Source: an uncultured Oscillospiraceae bacterium (GTDB lineage: Bacteria > Bacillota > Clostridia > Oscillospirales > Acutalibacteraceae). Taken from it: a stretch of DNA of 20,850 nt. Under the pieces are notes generated by a model. It was not told where the DNA came from. It searched no databases and saw only the letters and a program-made list of their open reading frames with translations. Shown piece after piece: positions 1 to 7,007 of the stretch; positions within the stretch are counted from its first letter, which is position 1; every line of letters begins with the position of its first letter. The position numbers and the translations under genes are program-made. The stretch covers positions 1 through 20,850 of the forward strand of contig URRG01000003.1 of the NCBI GenBank assembly GCA_900550095.1, in the 5' to 3' direction.

Positions 1-1638
1 GGCTATATCCCGGGGATCTCCCGTTTCTCTCCTTTCCACGGCGCGGCGTATGCAGTGGTGGAGAGCCTTTCCAAGCTGGCAGCGGTAGGAGCCGACCCCA
101 TGACTTCCCGCCTGACCTTCCAGGAATATTTCGAGCGGCTTCACGACGTCCCCAGCAGATGGGGCAAGCCTGCGGCAGCCCTTCTGGGCGCTCTGACGGC
201 GCAGCTGAAGCTGGGGCTTCCTTCCATCGGCGGCAAGGACAGCATGAGCGGCTCCTTTGAGCAGCTGGACGTTCCCCCCACGCTGGTGAGCTTTGCCGTT
301 GCCATGACTAAAGCCAGCCGCACCATGACGGCGGCTTTGCAGAAGGCCGGCTCTAAGCTGGCTGTATTCCCTCTGCCGGAAAACACAGAAACTCTGCTTC
401 CGGATTGGGAGAAGCTTCCCGGTTATTATGAAGAGATCCTCTCTCTGATGGAAAAGGGCGATATTCTTTCCGCCTCCGTTGTGAAGGAAGGCGGCGTGGC
501 CGCTGCCGCTGCCAAAATGGCGTTCGGCAACAGGCTTGGTATTTCCATGGATAGAAACATGGAGGATCATAAGGAACTCTTTGCGCCTGTTTCCGGCACG
601 ATCGTGGCCGAGCTCAGGGCAGGGGCTGCGTTCCCTGCTTCTGCAAAGGCTGTGGGCGATGTGATCGAAGAACCGGTCATCATTCTGGCCGGAAACCGGA
701 TGGAGCTTTCCGAGCTGGAGGAAACCTGGAACGGTAAGCTGGAATCCATCTTCCCCAATAAGGCTCCGGAGGTTCCCCTTACCCACAACGTCCCTCTCTG
801 GAACGAGCGAAGCGGGAAATCGCCCGCCATAAAGGCGGCAAAGCCCCGTGTGTTTATTCCTGTGTTCCCGGGAACCAACTGTGAATTCGATACCTGCCGC
901 GCCTTTGAAAAGGCCGGGGCGGATCCCCGTGTGCTGGTGGTGAAGAATTTGAGCTCCGCCGGCATCGAGGAAACCATCGACAGAATGGAGAAAATGATTC
1001 GGGAATCCCAGATCATCATGCTGCCCGGCGGCTTCTCCGGCGGCGATGAGCCCGATGGTTCCGGCAAGTTCATCGCTACCACCTTCCGAAATCCCCGGGT
1101 GGCTCAGGCGGTTACAGAGCTTCTTGAGCAGCGTGACGGCCTGATGCTGGGCATCTGCAACGGCTTCCAGGCTCTTATCAAGCTGGGGCTTGTGCCCTAT
1201 GGGAAGATTACCGAGCCCTCCGAGGCGGCGCCTACTTTGACCTTTAATACCCTGGGCCGCCATGTTTCCCGTATGGTGTATACCCGCGTGACCAGTGTGA
1301 AATCTCCTTGGTTCTCCTCTGTAAACGCTGGGGATGTGTTTGCTATTCCTGTATCCCATGGAGAAGGTCGGTTTGTGGCCAGCCCCGGTGTGATGGAAGA
1401 GCTGATCCAGAATGGGCAGATCGCTACTCAGTATGTGGATCCTGAAGGGAACCCCAGCGGCGATATTCTCTGGAATCCCAATGGCTCTGTATGCGCTGTG
1501 GAAGGAATTACCAGCCCAGACGGCCGTATTCTGGGCAAAATGGGCCATTCTGAGCGGAAGGGAAGCCATCTGTATGGAAATGTGCCGGGTGAGAAGGATC
1601 AAAAGATTTTTGAATCCGGCGTGGCATACTTTAAATAA
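1..1638 (+). CDS. purL: Phosphoribosylformylglycinamidine synthase, C-terminal part (5' end outside window)
   Basis: This enzyme makes formylglycinamidine ribonucleotide from FGAR, glutamine and ATP, the fourth step of de novo purine synthesis, in the cytoplasm. The frame is open from base 1, so the start lies upstream. About 545 codons of the single-chain form (usually about 1,250) are present. The first part is the end of the synthetase half, with the PSIGGKDSMSG motif at about 226-258. The last 270 residues are the fused glutaminase domain. It begins at FPGTNCE, has the nucleophile Cys in GICNGFQ (codon 1156-1158), and has the His-Glu pair of SHGEG (codons 1357-1359 and 1363-1365). Near the end is a MGHSER motif matching the usual GATase C-terminus. 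Fusion of PurL and PurQ in one chain is common in Clostridia. A strong terminator follows within 20 bases, so this is the last gene of its transcript. Confidence 0.97.
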   Translation, partial: GYIPGISRFSPFHGAAYAVVESLSKLAAVGADPMTSRLTFQEYFERLHDVPSRWGKPAAALLGALTAQLKLGLPSIGGKDSMSGSFEQLDVPPTLVSFAVAMTKASRTMTAALQKAGSKLAVFPLPENTETLLPDWEKLPGYYEEILSLMEKGDILSASVVKEGGVAAAAAKMAFGNRLGISMDRNMEDHKELFAPVSGTIVAELRAGAAFPASAKAVGDVIEEPVIILAGNRMELSELEETWNGKLESIFPNKAPEVPLTHNVPLWNERSGKSPAIKAAKPRVFIPVFPGTNCEFDTCRAFEKAGADPRVLVVKNLSSAGIEETIDRMEKMIRESQIIMLPGGFSGGDEPDGSGKFIATTFRNPRVAQAVTELLEQRDGLMLGICNGFQALIKLGLVPYGKITEPSEAAPTLTFNTLGRHVSRMVYTRVTSVKSPWFSSVNAGDVFAIPVSHGEGRFVASPGVMEELIQNGQIATQYVDPEGNPSGDILWNPNGSVCAVEGITSPDGRILGKMGHSERKGSHLYGNVPGEKDQKIFESGVAYFK

Positions 1639-1655
1639 ACCGGTAGACAAAAAGG

Positions 1656-1683
1656 AAGGCCGCAGATTTTCTGCGGCCTTTTT
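1656..1683 (+). terminator. Intrinsic terminator of purL
   Basis: A perfect 10-bp stem (AAGGCCGCAG / CTGCGGCCTT, loop ATTTT) is followed by a T run. It starts 18 bases after the purL stop. Confidence 0.93.
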
Positions 1684-1828
1684 CACCGGTGAAAAACAGC
1701 GGCATGACTAGCGGAAAGGCGGGCCGGGTGTATGGGCTTGGTGTGAGCAGGTTCCGGTATGTGAGATACTGGCGGGCGGCGATATGCGGCTGTGAGACAA
1801 AATGTGAAACGGGCGGAGGAGACACGGA

Positions 1829-3049
1829 ATGATGTTGGAAGAAAAGCAGGAACAATATGCGCATACCCGCCGCACTTGGGCGGAAATAGACCTGGATGCG
1901 GTTCGACATAATTTCCAGGAAATCAAGGGATGGTTGCGCCCCGGGGTGAAAGTCTGCTGCGTTATAAAGGCGGATGGCTATGGACACGGCGCGGCGGCTC
2001 TTGCCCGGGAATATGAAAAACTGGGAGCGGACTGGTTCGCCGTTTCCAATCTGGAGGAGGCTTTGGAGCTTCGCCGGGCGGGCATCCGTCTTCCGGTTCT
2101 GATCTTGGGCTATACACCGCCTGCCTGTGCAGGAGAGCTGGCAAAGAATGGAATCTCCCAGGCCGTTTTGGGGCCGGAATATGCACGGGAGCTTTCTCAT
2201 GCGGCTATGGAGCTGCATGTTTCCGTGCGGATTCATATCAAGGTGGATACGGGTATGAGCCGCATAGGATTTTTCTATCAGCAGCCGGAACGGGATGAGG
2301 GTTCTCTCGGCGAAATGGAGAAGGCCTGCCGCCTACCCGGCCTTGTTCCGGAAGGAATCTTCACGCATTTTGCCGTGGCGGATGAAGGCGAAGAAGGAGA
2401 GGCTTACACCCGTCGCCAGTTTGAAAATTTTATGGAGGCCATTCGGTTTTTGGAAGAGAGAGGCATTTCTTTCTCCGTTCGTCACTGTGCTAACTCCGCC
2501 TCTATCGGTGAATATCCGGAATTCCAGCTGGATATGGTGCGCCCGGGAATCATTCTGTATGGTCTTATGCCTTCCGGAAAGCTGTGGAAGCCTATGGATC
2601 TTAAGCCTGTGATGACGCTGAAAAGCGTGCTTTCCCTGGTGAAGCGGATAGAACCGGGAACGGCAGTGAGCTACGGCTGCACCTACCGGGCGGAAAAGCC
2701 CTTGGTGGTCGGGACGATTCCCGCCGGGTATGCGGACGGCTACCGCAGGACGCTTTCCGGCAGGGCCTGCGTCCTTGTGGGGGGGAAGCGGGCTCCCATT
2801 CTGGGGCGCGTATGCATGGATCAGATGATGGTGGATCTGACAGATATTCCGCAGGCAAAAACAGGGGATGAGGTCACCCTTTTTGGGAAGGGCCTTCCTG
2901 TGGACGAGTTGGCAGGAATGGAAAATACTATCAACTATGAGCTTGTCTGCGATGTGAACCGAAGAGTTCCCCGGGTGTATCTCCTGGGGAACAACATCGC
3001 CGAGGAAGTGCATTATCTGGAAGCGGCTCCAGAAGCGGTAAAGATTTGA
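1829..3049 (+). CDS. alr: Alanine racemase
   Basis: This PLP enzyme interconverts L- and D-alanine and supplies D-Ala for peptidoglycan. The N-terminal TIM barrel carries the PLP lysine in IKADGYGHG (Lys47). The C-terminal beta domain carries the catalytic tyrosine in AVSYGCTY (Tyr282), followed by PAGYADGY and CMDQMMVDL. At 406 codons it is slightly longer than the usual 370-390, through a short N-terminal extension before the conserved TWAEIDLDA. The start is ATG at 1829, preceded by GGCGGAGGAGA at a good distance. An adjacent second ATG at 1832 is equally possible. It stands between two terminators and so is probably transcribed alone. I could not identify a convincing promoter in 1684-1810. 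Confidence 0.97.
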   Translation: MMLEEKQEQYAHTRRTWAEIDLDAVRHNFQEIKGWLRPGVKVCCVIKADGYGHGAAALAREYEKLGADWFAVSNLEEALELRRAGIRLPVLILGYTPPACAGELAKNGISQAVLGPEYARELSHAAMELHVSVRIHIKVDTGMSRIGFFYQQPERDEGSLGEMEKACRLPGLVPEGIFTHFAVADEGEEGEAYTRRQFENFMEAIRFLEERGISFSVRHCANSASIGEYPEFQLDMVRPGIILYGLMPSGKLWKPMDLKPVMTLKSVLSLVKRIEPGTAVSYGCTYRAEKPLVVGTIPAGYADGYRRTLSGRACVLVGGKRAPILGRVCMDQMMVDLTDIPQAKTGDEVTLFGKGLPVDELAGMENTINYELVCDVNRRVPRVYLLGNNIAEEVHYLEAAPEAVKI

Positions 3050-3063
3050 AATTTCTGGAATAT

Positions 3064-3098
3064 AAAAAGCAGGTTTTCAAAAGGAAAGCCTGCTTTTT
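3064..3098 (+). terminator. Intrinsic terminator of alr
   Basis: AAAAAGCAGG pairs with CCTGCTTTTT, with further T-A pairs toward the loop, 15 bases after the alr stop. The A-run on the 5' side means it could also work in the other direction. Confidence 0.88.
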
Positions 3099-3151
3099 GA
3101 AATAGTATATAAAACATAGAGAGCGATTTATATATAAAATATTTATATTTC

Positions 3152-3181
3152 TTAACTGATATTATATAATTTTTATACAAT
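3152..3181 (+). promoter_or_regulatory. Possible sigma-A promoter
   Basis: TTAACT, an 18-base AT-rich spacer, then TACAAT, lying 25 bases before the small ORF at 3206. The surroundings are very AT-rich, so chance matches are likely. Confidence 0.4.
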
Positions 3182-3205
3182 TCTCGGATTTGCAGAAAAA
3201 GGGGA

Positions 3206-3406
3206 ATGATCAAAGAATCGGATTCAGATGTAGAGGAATATCCGGAGTGCCAGATGCTCCTGCTGCTTGAGAAGTTAGCCGATGAATTGGAGGAGTTGGG
3301 TTTTCCTGAACCGGGGACGGCAGGGGGGCGCAGAAGCCCTGCGGCTGGATACGCTGAAAAATACATCCGCGAAATGGTGGGACAGTGGAGGCAATCTGCT
3401 CTTTGA
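3206..3406 (+). CDS. Small hypothetical protein (66 aa), possibly a gene remnant
   Basis: I do not recognise this protein. It has an acidic N-terminus, a helical leucine/glutamate-rich segment at about residues 18-31 (LLLLEKLADELEEL) and a basic C-terminus (AEKYIREMVGQWRQ), which together look more protein-like than random sequence. A possible promoter lies upstream. The only Shine-Dalgarno-like run (AAGGGG) ends just one base before the ATG, which is too close to be comfortable. A second frame (3282-3491) overlaps the second half, so the stretch 3206-3491 could be a frameshifted remnant of a longer gene. There is no terminator directly after it. Confidence 0.35.
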   Translation: MIKESDSDVEEYPECQMLLLLEKLADELEELGFPEPGTAGGRRSPAAGYAEKYIREMVGQWRQSAL

Positions 3407-3511
3407 GATAAATCCTTATAATATGACGGAGTCGTCCGACGTGCTTTCGGTCACTGTGAGGAGCGGTCCCGCGGTATGGGGAGGAGAATAGGCGGCGGAT
3501 GCCGGCATACT

Positions 3512-3544
3512 GGCGCCAAAAAGAGAGTGTCCTTTTGTGGCGCC
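3512..3544. repeat. Inverted repeat between convergent transcripts
   Basis: GGCGCCAAAA and TTTTGTGGCGCC can pair across an 11-base loop, with a two-base bulge. It lies between the small ORF and the end of the minus-strand membrane protein gene. Neither side has a T run, so it is a poor intrinsic terminator on either strand. Confidence 0.5.
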
Positions 3545-3587
3545 GTGTGCTCGGGATATCTTTTCCGGCCCCTACGGAGCTTTTCCT

Positions 3588-4070
3588 CTATTTTAGTTCC
3601 TGAATCGTCATTTTTTGAATATCCGTATCCTGCTTTAAACGGCGGATATGCCTGTTTGACCGGTATATAAGAAGCAAAACCACAGTTATGATATTGATCC
3701 CTGCTCCTAAGCGCAGTATGGGCTGAAGATATGTGGCGGCAGAAGGGGATTCTGCATCGTCGCTTATGGATTCTTCCGATTGTATAGTTTGGGGGTCCAC
3801 TGTGCCTTTATACTCTTCCATTTCCTCAATCGTCGAAAAGGTATGCATCTCTCCGTTAGTCAAGGTAATGGTGTATAATTTTCCTACGGGAACGGACAGC
3901 ACGAAATATACGCAGATCGCTATCGATGCAGCAAATGTGAGAATGGGAAGGATAATCCCCAAATACCGCCGGGGATTTTTTGAAAGAAAAATTTGAGAAA
4001 TTATGAGTATTGCCGCCAGCAGTATCACAAAGGGGGCCGTGGCAAGTACTGGTATTGCGATACAATTCAT
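3588..4070 (-). CDS. Three-helix membrane protein of unknown function
   Basis: A 160-aa protein with three hydrophobic segments at about residues 5-30, 36-60 and 116-139. Between the second and third helix is a polar loop of about 55 residues rich in Glu, Asp and Ser. After the third helix comes a short basic tail (RSNRHIRRLKQ) that is probably cytoplasmic. I do not recognise the family and assign no function. The start ATG is preceded by AAAGGAGG, which overlaps the stop codon of the upstream DUF2089 gene, so the two are almost certainly co-transcribed and translationally linked. The pairing suggests that the DUF2089 protein controls this membrane protein or senses something through it, but that is inference. 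Confidence 0.85.
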   Translation of the reverse strand: MNCIAIPVLATAPFVILLAAILIISQIFLSKNPRRYLGIILPILTFAASIAICVYFVLSVPVGKLYTITLTNGEMHTFSTIEEMEEYKGTVDPQTIQSEESISDDAESPSAATYLQPILRLGAGINIITVVLLLIYRSNRHIRRLKQDTDIQKMTIQELK

Positions 4071-4084
4071 ATCCGGGACCTCCT

Positions 4085-4399
4085 TTAGGGATTGGTTTCT
4101 CCTGTTCCAGCGGAACGCTGTTTATACATTTCAATAATTTCCTTTGCCAGGCTGCCGTCTATTTTCCCGTTTACAGCGGTACGCTTTATAAAGGAAATAA
4201 AGGGATCCGGTTCAGGGGAGTCCGCCAGTTTGATGCAGGCAATGAGCCTGTTCAAGCGCAGGCGTATTGTGGGATATGATACTCCATACAATTTGCTTAG
4301 CTCTTTTAAGGAGCCGGAGGAAAGAATAAGCCTTTTTACAAATTCTAAATCCTCTGGGCTGAACTGAGACATCCATTGAGGAAGAGCATCAATGGCCAA
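4085..4399 (-). CDS. DUF2089-family helix-turn-helix protein
   Basis: A 104-aa cytoplasmic protein. Residues about 10-55 match the DUF2089 pattern as I know it: LPQWMSQFSPEDLEFVKRL, then SGSLKELSKLYGVSYPTIR, a helix-turn-helix that should bind DNA. The zinc-ribbon N-terminus of longer DUF2089 proteins is absent, so this is the short form. The start is TTG at 4399, chosen because GGAGG lies 8 bases upstream; the next in-frame ATG (Met10) has no such site. It is first in a two-gene unit with the membrane protein, behind a very good promoter. It may repress its own operon, as such small regulators often do, but I see no clear operator palindrome. Confidence 0.85.
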   Translation of the reverse strand: MAIDALPQWMSQFSPEDLEFVKRLILSSGSLKELSKLYGVSYPTIRLRLNRLIACIKLADSPEPDPFISFIKRTAVNGKIDGSLAKEIIEMYKQRSAGTGETNP

Positions 4400-4454
4400 T
4401 TAAACCGCCTCCGATCTTTGTTTAGTGAGTATGGCATATAAACCCTTTATGTAT

Positions 4455-4483
4455 AGTATATAATTTAATAATATTAAAGTCAA
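4455..4483 (-). promoter_or_regulatory. Sigma-A promoter of the DUF2089 operon
   Basis: Read on the minus strand: TTGACT (4483-4478), 17 bases, TATACT (4460-4455), about 55 bases before the TTG start. A second TATAAT lies farther upstream at 4515-4510 without a good -35. Confidence 0.85.
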
Positions 4484-4661
4484 TATAAATTTTGTTTTTA
4501 ATAAAATTTATTATACCATCTATAATATTGAAATTGATTTTTGAAACTGCTATTTCCAAAAGATATTTGTTGCCTGTTGCAATGAAAGATTAAATCCCTT
4601 TTGTTGCACGGAAATAATGGACGGAACATAAAGAGGTTCCGCCTCTGCAGAAAATATCCTC
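4484..4661. other. AT-rich non-coding stretch
   Basis: No credible gene is visible on either strand. The first 70 bases are almost pure A+T. At 4622-4646 two short hairpins exclude one another: CGGAAC with GTTCCG (4622-4641), and AGAGG with CCTCT (4632-4646). The first is centred just ahead of the second. Their function is unknown. Confidence 0.5.
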
Positions 4662-4706
4662 AAAAACAAAGGAGTGTGAAACAGAACTGCTGTTTCACAC
4701 TCTTTT
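4662..4706 (-). terminator. Terminator of the LUD-domain gene, probably bidirectional
   Basis: A perfect 13-bp stem, GAGTGTGAAACAG with CTGTTTCACACTC, loop of 5, about 20 bases after the stop of the minus-strand gene. The minus-strand T tract is interrupted (CCTTTGTTTTTG); the plus-strand side reads TCTTTTAT. Confidence 0.85.
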
Positions 4707-4725
4707 ATAAATGGATATAAAGCGT

Positions 4726-5367
4726 TTAAAACCCAAGACATTCCCCCACAAGGAGGACTTTGATCCGCCCGGCGGGCTTACTATGGCGGGTAGTGACGAT
4801 TACGTTGCAGATGCAATCCGGGGAATCACAGTCGGAACATGCTCCCGTAACACTGCAGGGTGTTTTCAGGCCGAAACGCTGGGCGTTAATAGGGGAAGCC
4901 ACGGTCCGAGCCCGGACGAGAGCGTCTTCAGCGGTTTTTACGATTTTATTGACGCCGGCTACCACCAGGACGTTTTTCGGGCCGTAGGCCATAGCGGCCA
5001 CCCGGTTGCCGTTTCCATCCACATTGACAAGCTGGCCATCCTCGCTTAATGCGTTGGTTCCGGCCAGATACCAGTCGGCAAAAAAAGCTCTTCGCATAAG
5101 ATCAGCCCGTTCTTCCGGATTTTTAGCCGTATCCCGGTCGATAAGGGTGTAGCTGCCCTGCCGCAGGGAATCGAGAATGCCGCATTCCTCCACAGAAGCA
5201 CAGCCGCCCCAGGAAACGGAGCTTCCCTCTCGGATAAGCTCCAGGGCTTTTTTGCGGGCATTTTCCTTTGTGGCGCACCAAAAAGCGTCGAAGCCATGCT
5301 TTTTAAGCGCTTCACAGACAGTCCTGCCCAGCTTTTCATTGCGTATGGCAACAGGAGATTGCTGCAT
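4726..5367 (-). CDS. LUD-domain (DUF162, LutC-like) protein with cysteine-rich tail
   Basis: A 213-aa protein of the LUD fold, related to LutC of lactate utilisation and commonly annotated as a lactate utilisation protein. Its substrate here is not known. The conserved core is SWGGCASVEECG (53-64) and the run from VNVDGNGNRVAAM to VAGVNKI (115-142). The C-terminus holds several cysteines, in TPCSVTGACSDCDSP and DCIC (about 169-187), which could bind a metal or an Fe-S cluster. The start is the ATG at 5367, because AGGGG lies 9 bases upstream; an in-frame ATG at 5397 has no ribosome site. No lutA or lutB genes accompany it. It follows trpS on the same strand after about 90 bases, with only a weak hairpin between (TGAGAG/CTCTCA), so read-through from trpS is possible. 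Confidence 0.85.
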   Translation of the reverse strand: MQQSPVAIRNEKLGRTVCEALKKHGFDAFWCATKENARKKALELIREGSSVSWGGCASVEECGILDSLRQGSYTLIDRDTAKNPEERADLMRRAFFADWYLAGTNALSEDGQLVNVDGNGNRVAAMAYGPKNVLVVAGVNKIVKTAEDALVRARTVASPINAQRFGLKTPCSVTGACSDCDSPDCICNVIVTTRHSKPAGRIKVLLVGECLGF

Positions 5368-5456
5368 GGAAAAGTCCCCTTTCTGCATTTTAATCAAAGT
5401 TCGTTCTATCAATGAGAGCTCCGGGATACTCTCAGAAGCTTGTTTTTCCGCATGTT

Positions 5457-6482
5457 TTATCCTCTGGGCACAAAACCGATCTTGCGCATGACCTTGGATA
5501 GAGTTTTGCGGGCGATCCGTTCGGCTTTTTCGGCTCCTTCGTTATAGCATTTGGCCAGATATTCCTTATCGCTCATATACTGGCGGAATCGTTCCTGGAT
5601 GGGCTTGAGGTGTTCGATCACAGCCTCGCCTACGGCAGTTTTGAAATCGCCGTAGCCTTTGCCCTCAAATTCCGCTTCGATCTCCTCATAGGTTTTTCCC
5701 GTTACACAGGAATAGATGCCCATCAGGTTGTTGACGCCGTCCTTGCCTTCCGCGTAGCGGACGCAGGCGTCGCTGTCCGTTACTGCCCGGCGGAATTTGC
5801 GCATGATGACGTCGGGAGTATCCAGCACATAGACACAGCCGTTGACATTTTCATCGGATTTGCTCATCTTCTTTGTGGGATCCTGCAGGCTCATGATCTT
5901 GGCGCCTGTTTTGGGAATATACCCCTCCGGCACAGTAAAGGTGGGGTTGTAGATGCCGTTGAAGCGCTCGGCAATGTTCCGGGAAAGCTCCAGATGCTGT
6001 TTCTGATCTACGCCTACGGGCACCAGATCCGCCTGGTAAAGCAGGATGTCCGCAGCCATCAGGCTGGGGTAGGTAAAGAGACCCGCATTGACGTTATCCG
6101 CATGCTTCTGGGATTTATCCTTGAACTGGGTCATGCGGGAAAGCTCGCCGAACTGGGTGTAACAATCCAGAATCCATCCCAGCTCCGCGTGGGCGGAAAC
6201 ATGGCTCTGCATGAAAAAGGGGCTTTTTTCCGGGTCGATTCCGCAGGCCAAAAGCAGAGCGTAGGCTTCCAGGATGTTTTTGCGGAATTTGGCAGGCTCC
6301 TGCCGGACGGTGATGGTGTGCAGATCCGCCAGGGCGAAGATGCAGTCATAATCATCCTGCAGGGCGACCCAGTTGCGCAGGGCGCCCAGATAATTTCCTA
6401 AGGTTACGGAGCCGCTGGGCTGAATGGCGCTGAATATGACCTTTTTGCGCTCGGTAGTTGTCTCTGTATGCATTGTGTTCAT
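5457..6482 (-). CDS. trpS: Tryptophanyl-tRNA synthetase
   Basis: A class I aminoacyl-tRNA synthetase that charges tRNA-Trp, in the cytoplasm. At 341 aa it has the normal length. The ATP-binding HIGH-type signature appears as TLGN (27-30) in PSGSVTLGNYLGA, equivalent to the TIGN of Bacillus TrpRS. The KMSKS loop is at 205-209. The start is ATG at 6482, chosen because AGGAGGAGG lies about 8 bases upstream; a second ATG three codons on lacks this spacing. The open frame runs on upstream through the leader to 6776, but that part is RNA leader, not protein. Expression is controlled by the tryptophan T-box leader immediately upstream. Confidence 0.97.
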   Translation of the reverse strand: MNTMHTETTTERKKVIFSAIQPSGSVTLGNYLGALRNWVALQDDYDCIFALADLHTITVRQEPAKFRKNILEAYALLLACGIDPEKSPFFMQSHVSAHAELGWILDCYTQFGELSRMTQFKDKSQKHADNVNAGLFTYPSLMAADILLYQADLVPVGVDQKQHLELSRNIAERFNGIYNPTFTVPEGYIPKTGAKIMSLQDPTKKMSKSDENVNGCVYVLDTPDVIMRKFRRAVTDSDACVRYAEGKDGVNNLMGIYSCVTGKTYEEIEAEFEGKGYGDFKTAVGEAVIEHLKPIQERFRQYMSDKEYLAKCYNEGAEKAERIARKTLSKVMRKIGFVPRG

Positions 6483-6570
6483 AAGGATCCTCCTCCTGTG
6501 TTTGGAAATTGCAGAAGTGTTGAAAATGATATGCGGGTATTTCTTCCTCGGCTGAGCTCTGCAGGAAAGG

Positions 6571-6612
6571 AAAAATAAAAAGCTCCTGCCCCATATAACT
6601 GGGACAGGAGCT
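6571..6612 (-). terminator. T-box-controlled terminator before trpS
   Basis: Minus strand: AGCTCCTGTCCCA pairs with TGGGGCAGGAGCT (13 bp with one wobble), followed by TTTTTATTTTT. It is the off state of the T-box leader. Confidence 0.95.
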
Positions 6613-6934
6613 GCAATACGCTTTTCCTGCGGTACCACCCGGCTTGGCGAAAACGCCCTCTTGCTCCGCGCAGCTGTTTTTCTGCTTAACCGCGCGCTTC
6701 CTTGATAACGGGTGAAGTTCCCGTCGCAGGCTACAGACAGCTCCTCACCGTGTTCGCCCCGCCCTTCCGGGCCCATTCGGCACAGCTTCTCCGCCGCCTT
6801 TTCAGCTTCCGGCAGCTCTCTTTTCAGAAGAAGGGATTGTGCGTACTCTTCCCGTTCAACGGTTTTTCGGGGGAGGCCGGTTGAAGCAAATGGTGTTCCC
6901 GTATCTGGACTTTTTGGCGCTCCCTTACAATGTT
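6571..6934 (-). ncRNA. Tryptophan T-box leader of trpS
   Basis: A tRNA-sensing riboswitch: uncharged tRNA-Trp binds the leader and prevents termination. Read on the minus strand, in order: a GA motif and S-turn (GAAGAGTA), an AG-bulge/distal-loop region (AGAGAGCTGCC, then GCTGAAAAGGC), the specifier codon UGG at 6775-6773 after GCCGAA, the T-box GGGTGGTACCGCAGG at 6640-6626, and the terminator at 6612-6571. The UGG specifier matches trpS. The transcript start at about 6934 is inferred from the promoter. About 60 bases ahead of the GA motif are not part of the standard elements I can place. Confidence 0.95.
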
Positions 6935-6940
6935 GTATGT

Positions 6941-6969
6941 ATTATAGCGCCCGGCCGGGTGTTTGTCAA
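6941..6969 (-). promoter_or_regulatory. Consensus sigma-A promoter of the trpS transcript
   Basis: TTGACA (6969-6964), exactly 17 bases, TATAAT (6946-6941), a perfect match to the consensus. It begins 38 bases after the stop of the upstream aminotransferase gene, and no terminator separates them. Confidence 0.97.
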
Positions 6970-7007
6970 GAAATGGAGCCTATGCTTTAGCAGTGTGTTC
7001 CGCCGCC

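Noticed and set aside
4550..4741. Small minus-strand ORF of 63 codons
   Set aside because: It runs through the perfect terminator stem at 4672-4702 and overlaps the end of the LUD gene. It has no ribosome site.
5610..6401. Plus-strand frame opposite trpS
   Set aside because: It mirrors the conserved trpS codons. No domain or ribosome site is visible.
6483..6776. N-terminal extension of about 98 residues on TrpS
   Set aside because: The frame stays open upstream, but it runs through the T-box and its terminator, and the ribosome site AGGAGGAGG lies at the start chosen at 6482.
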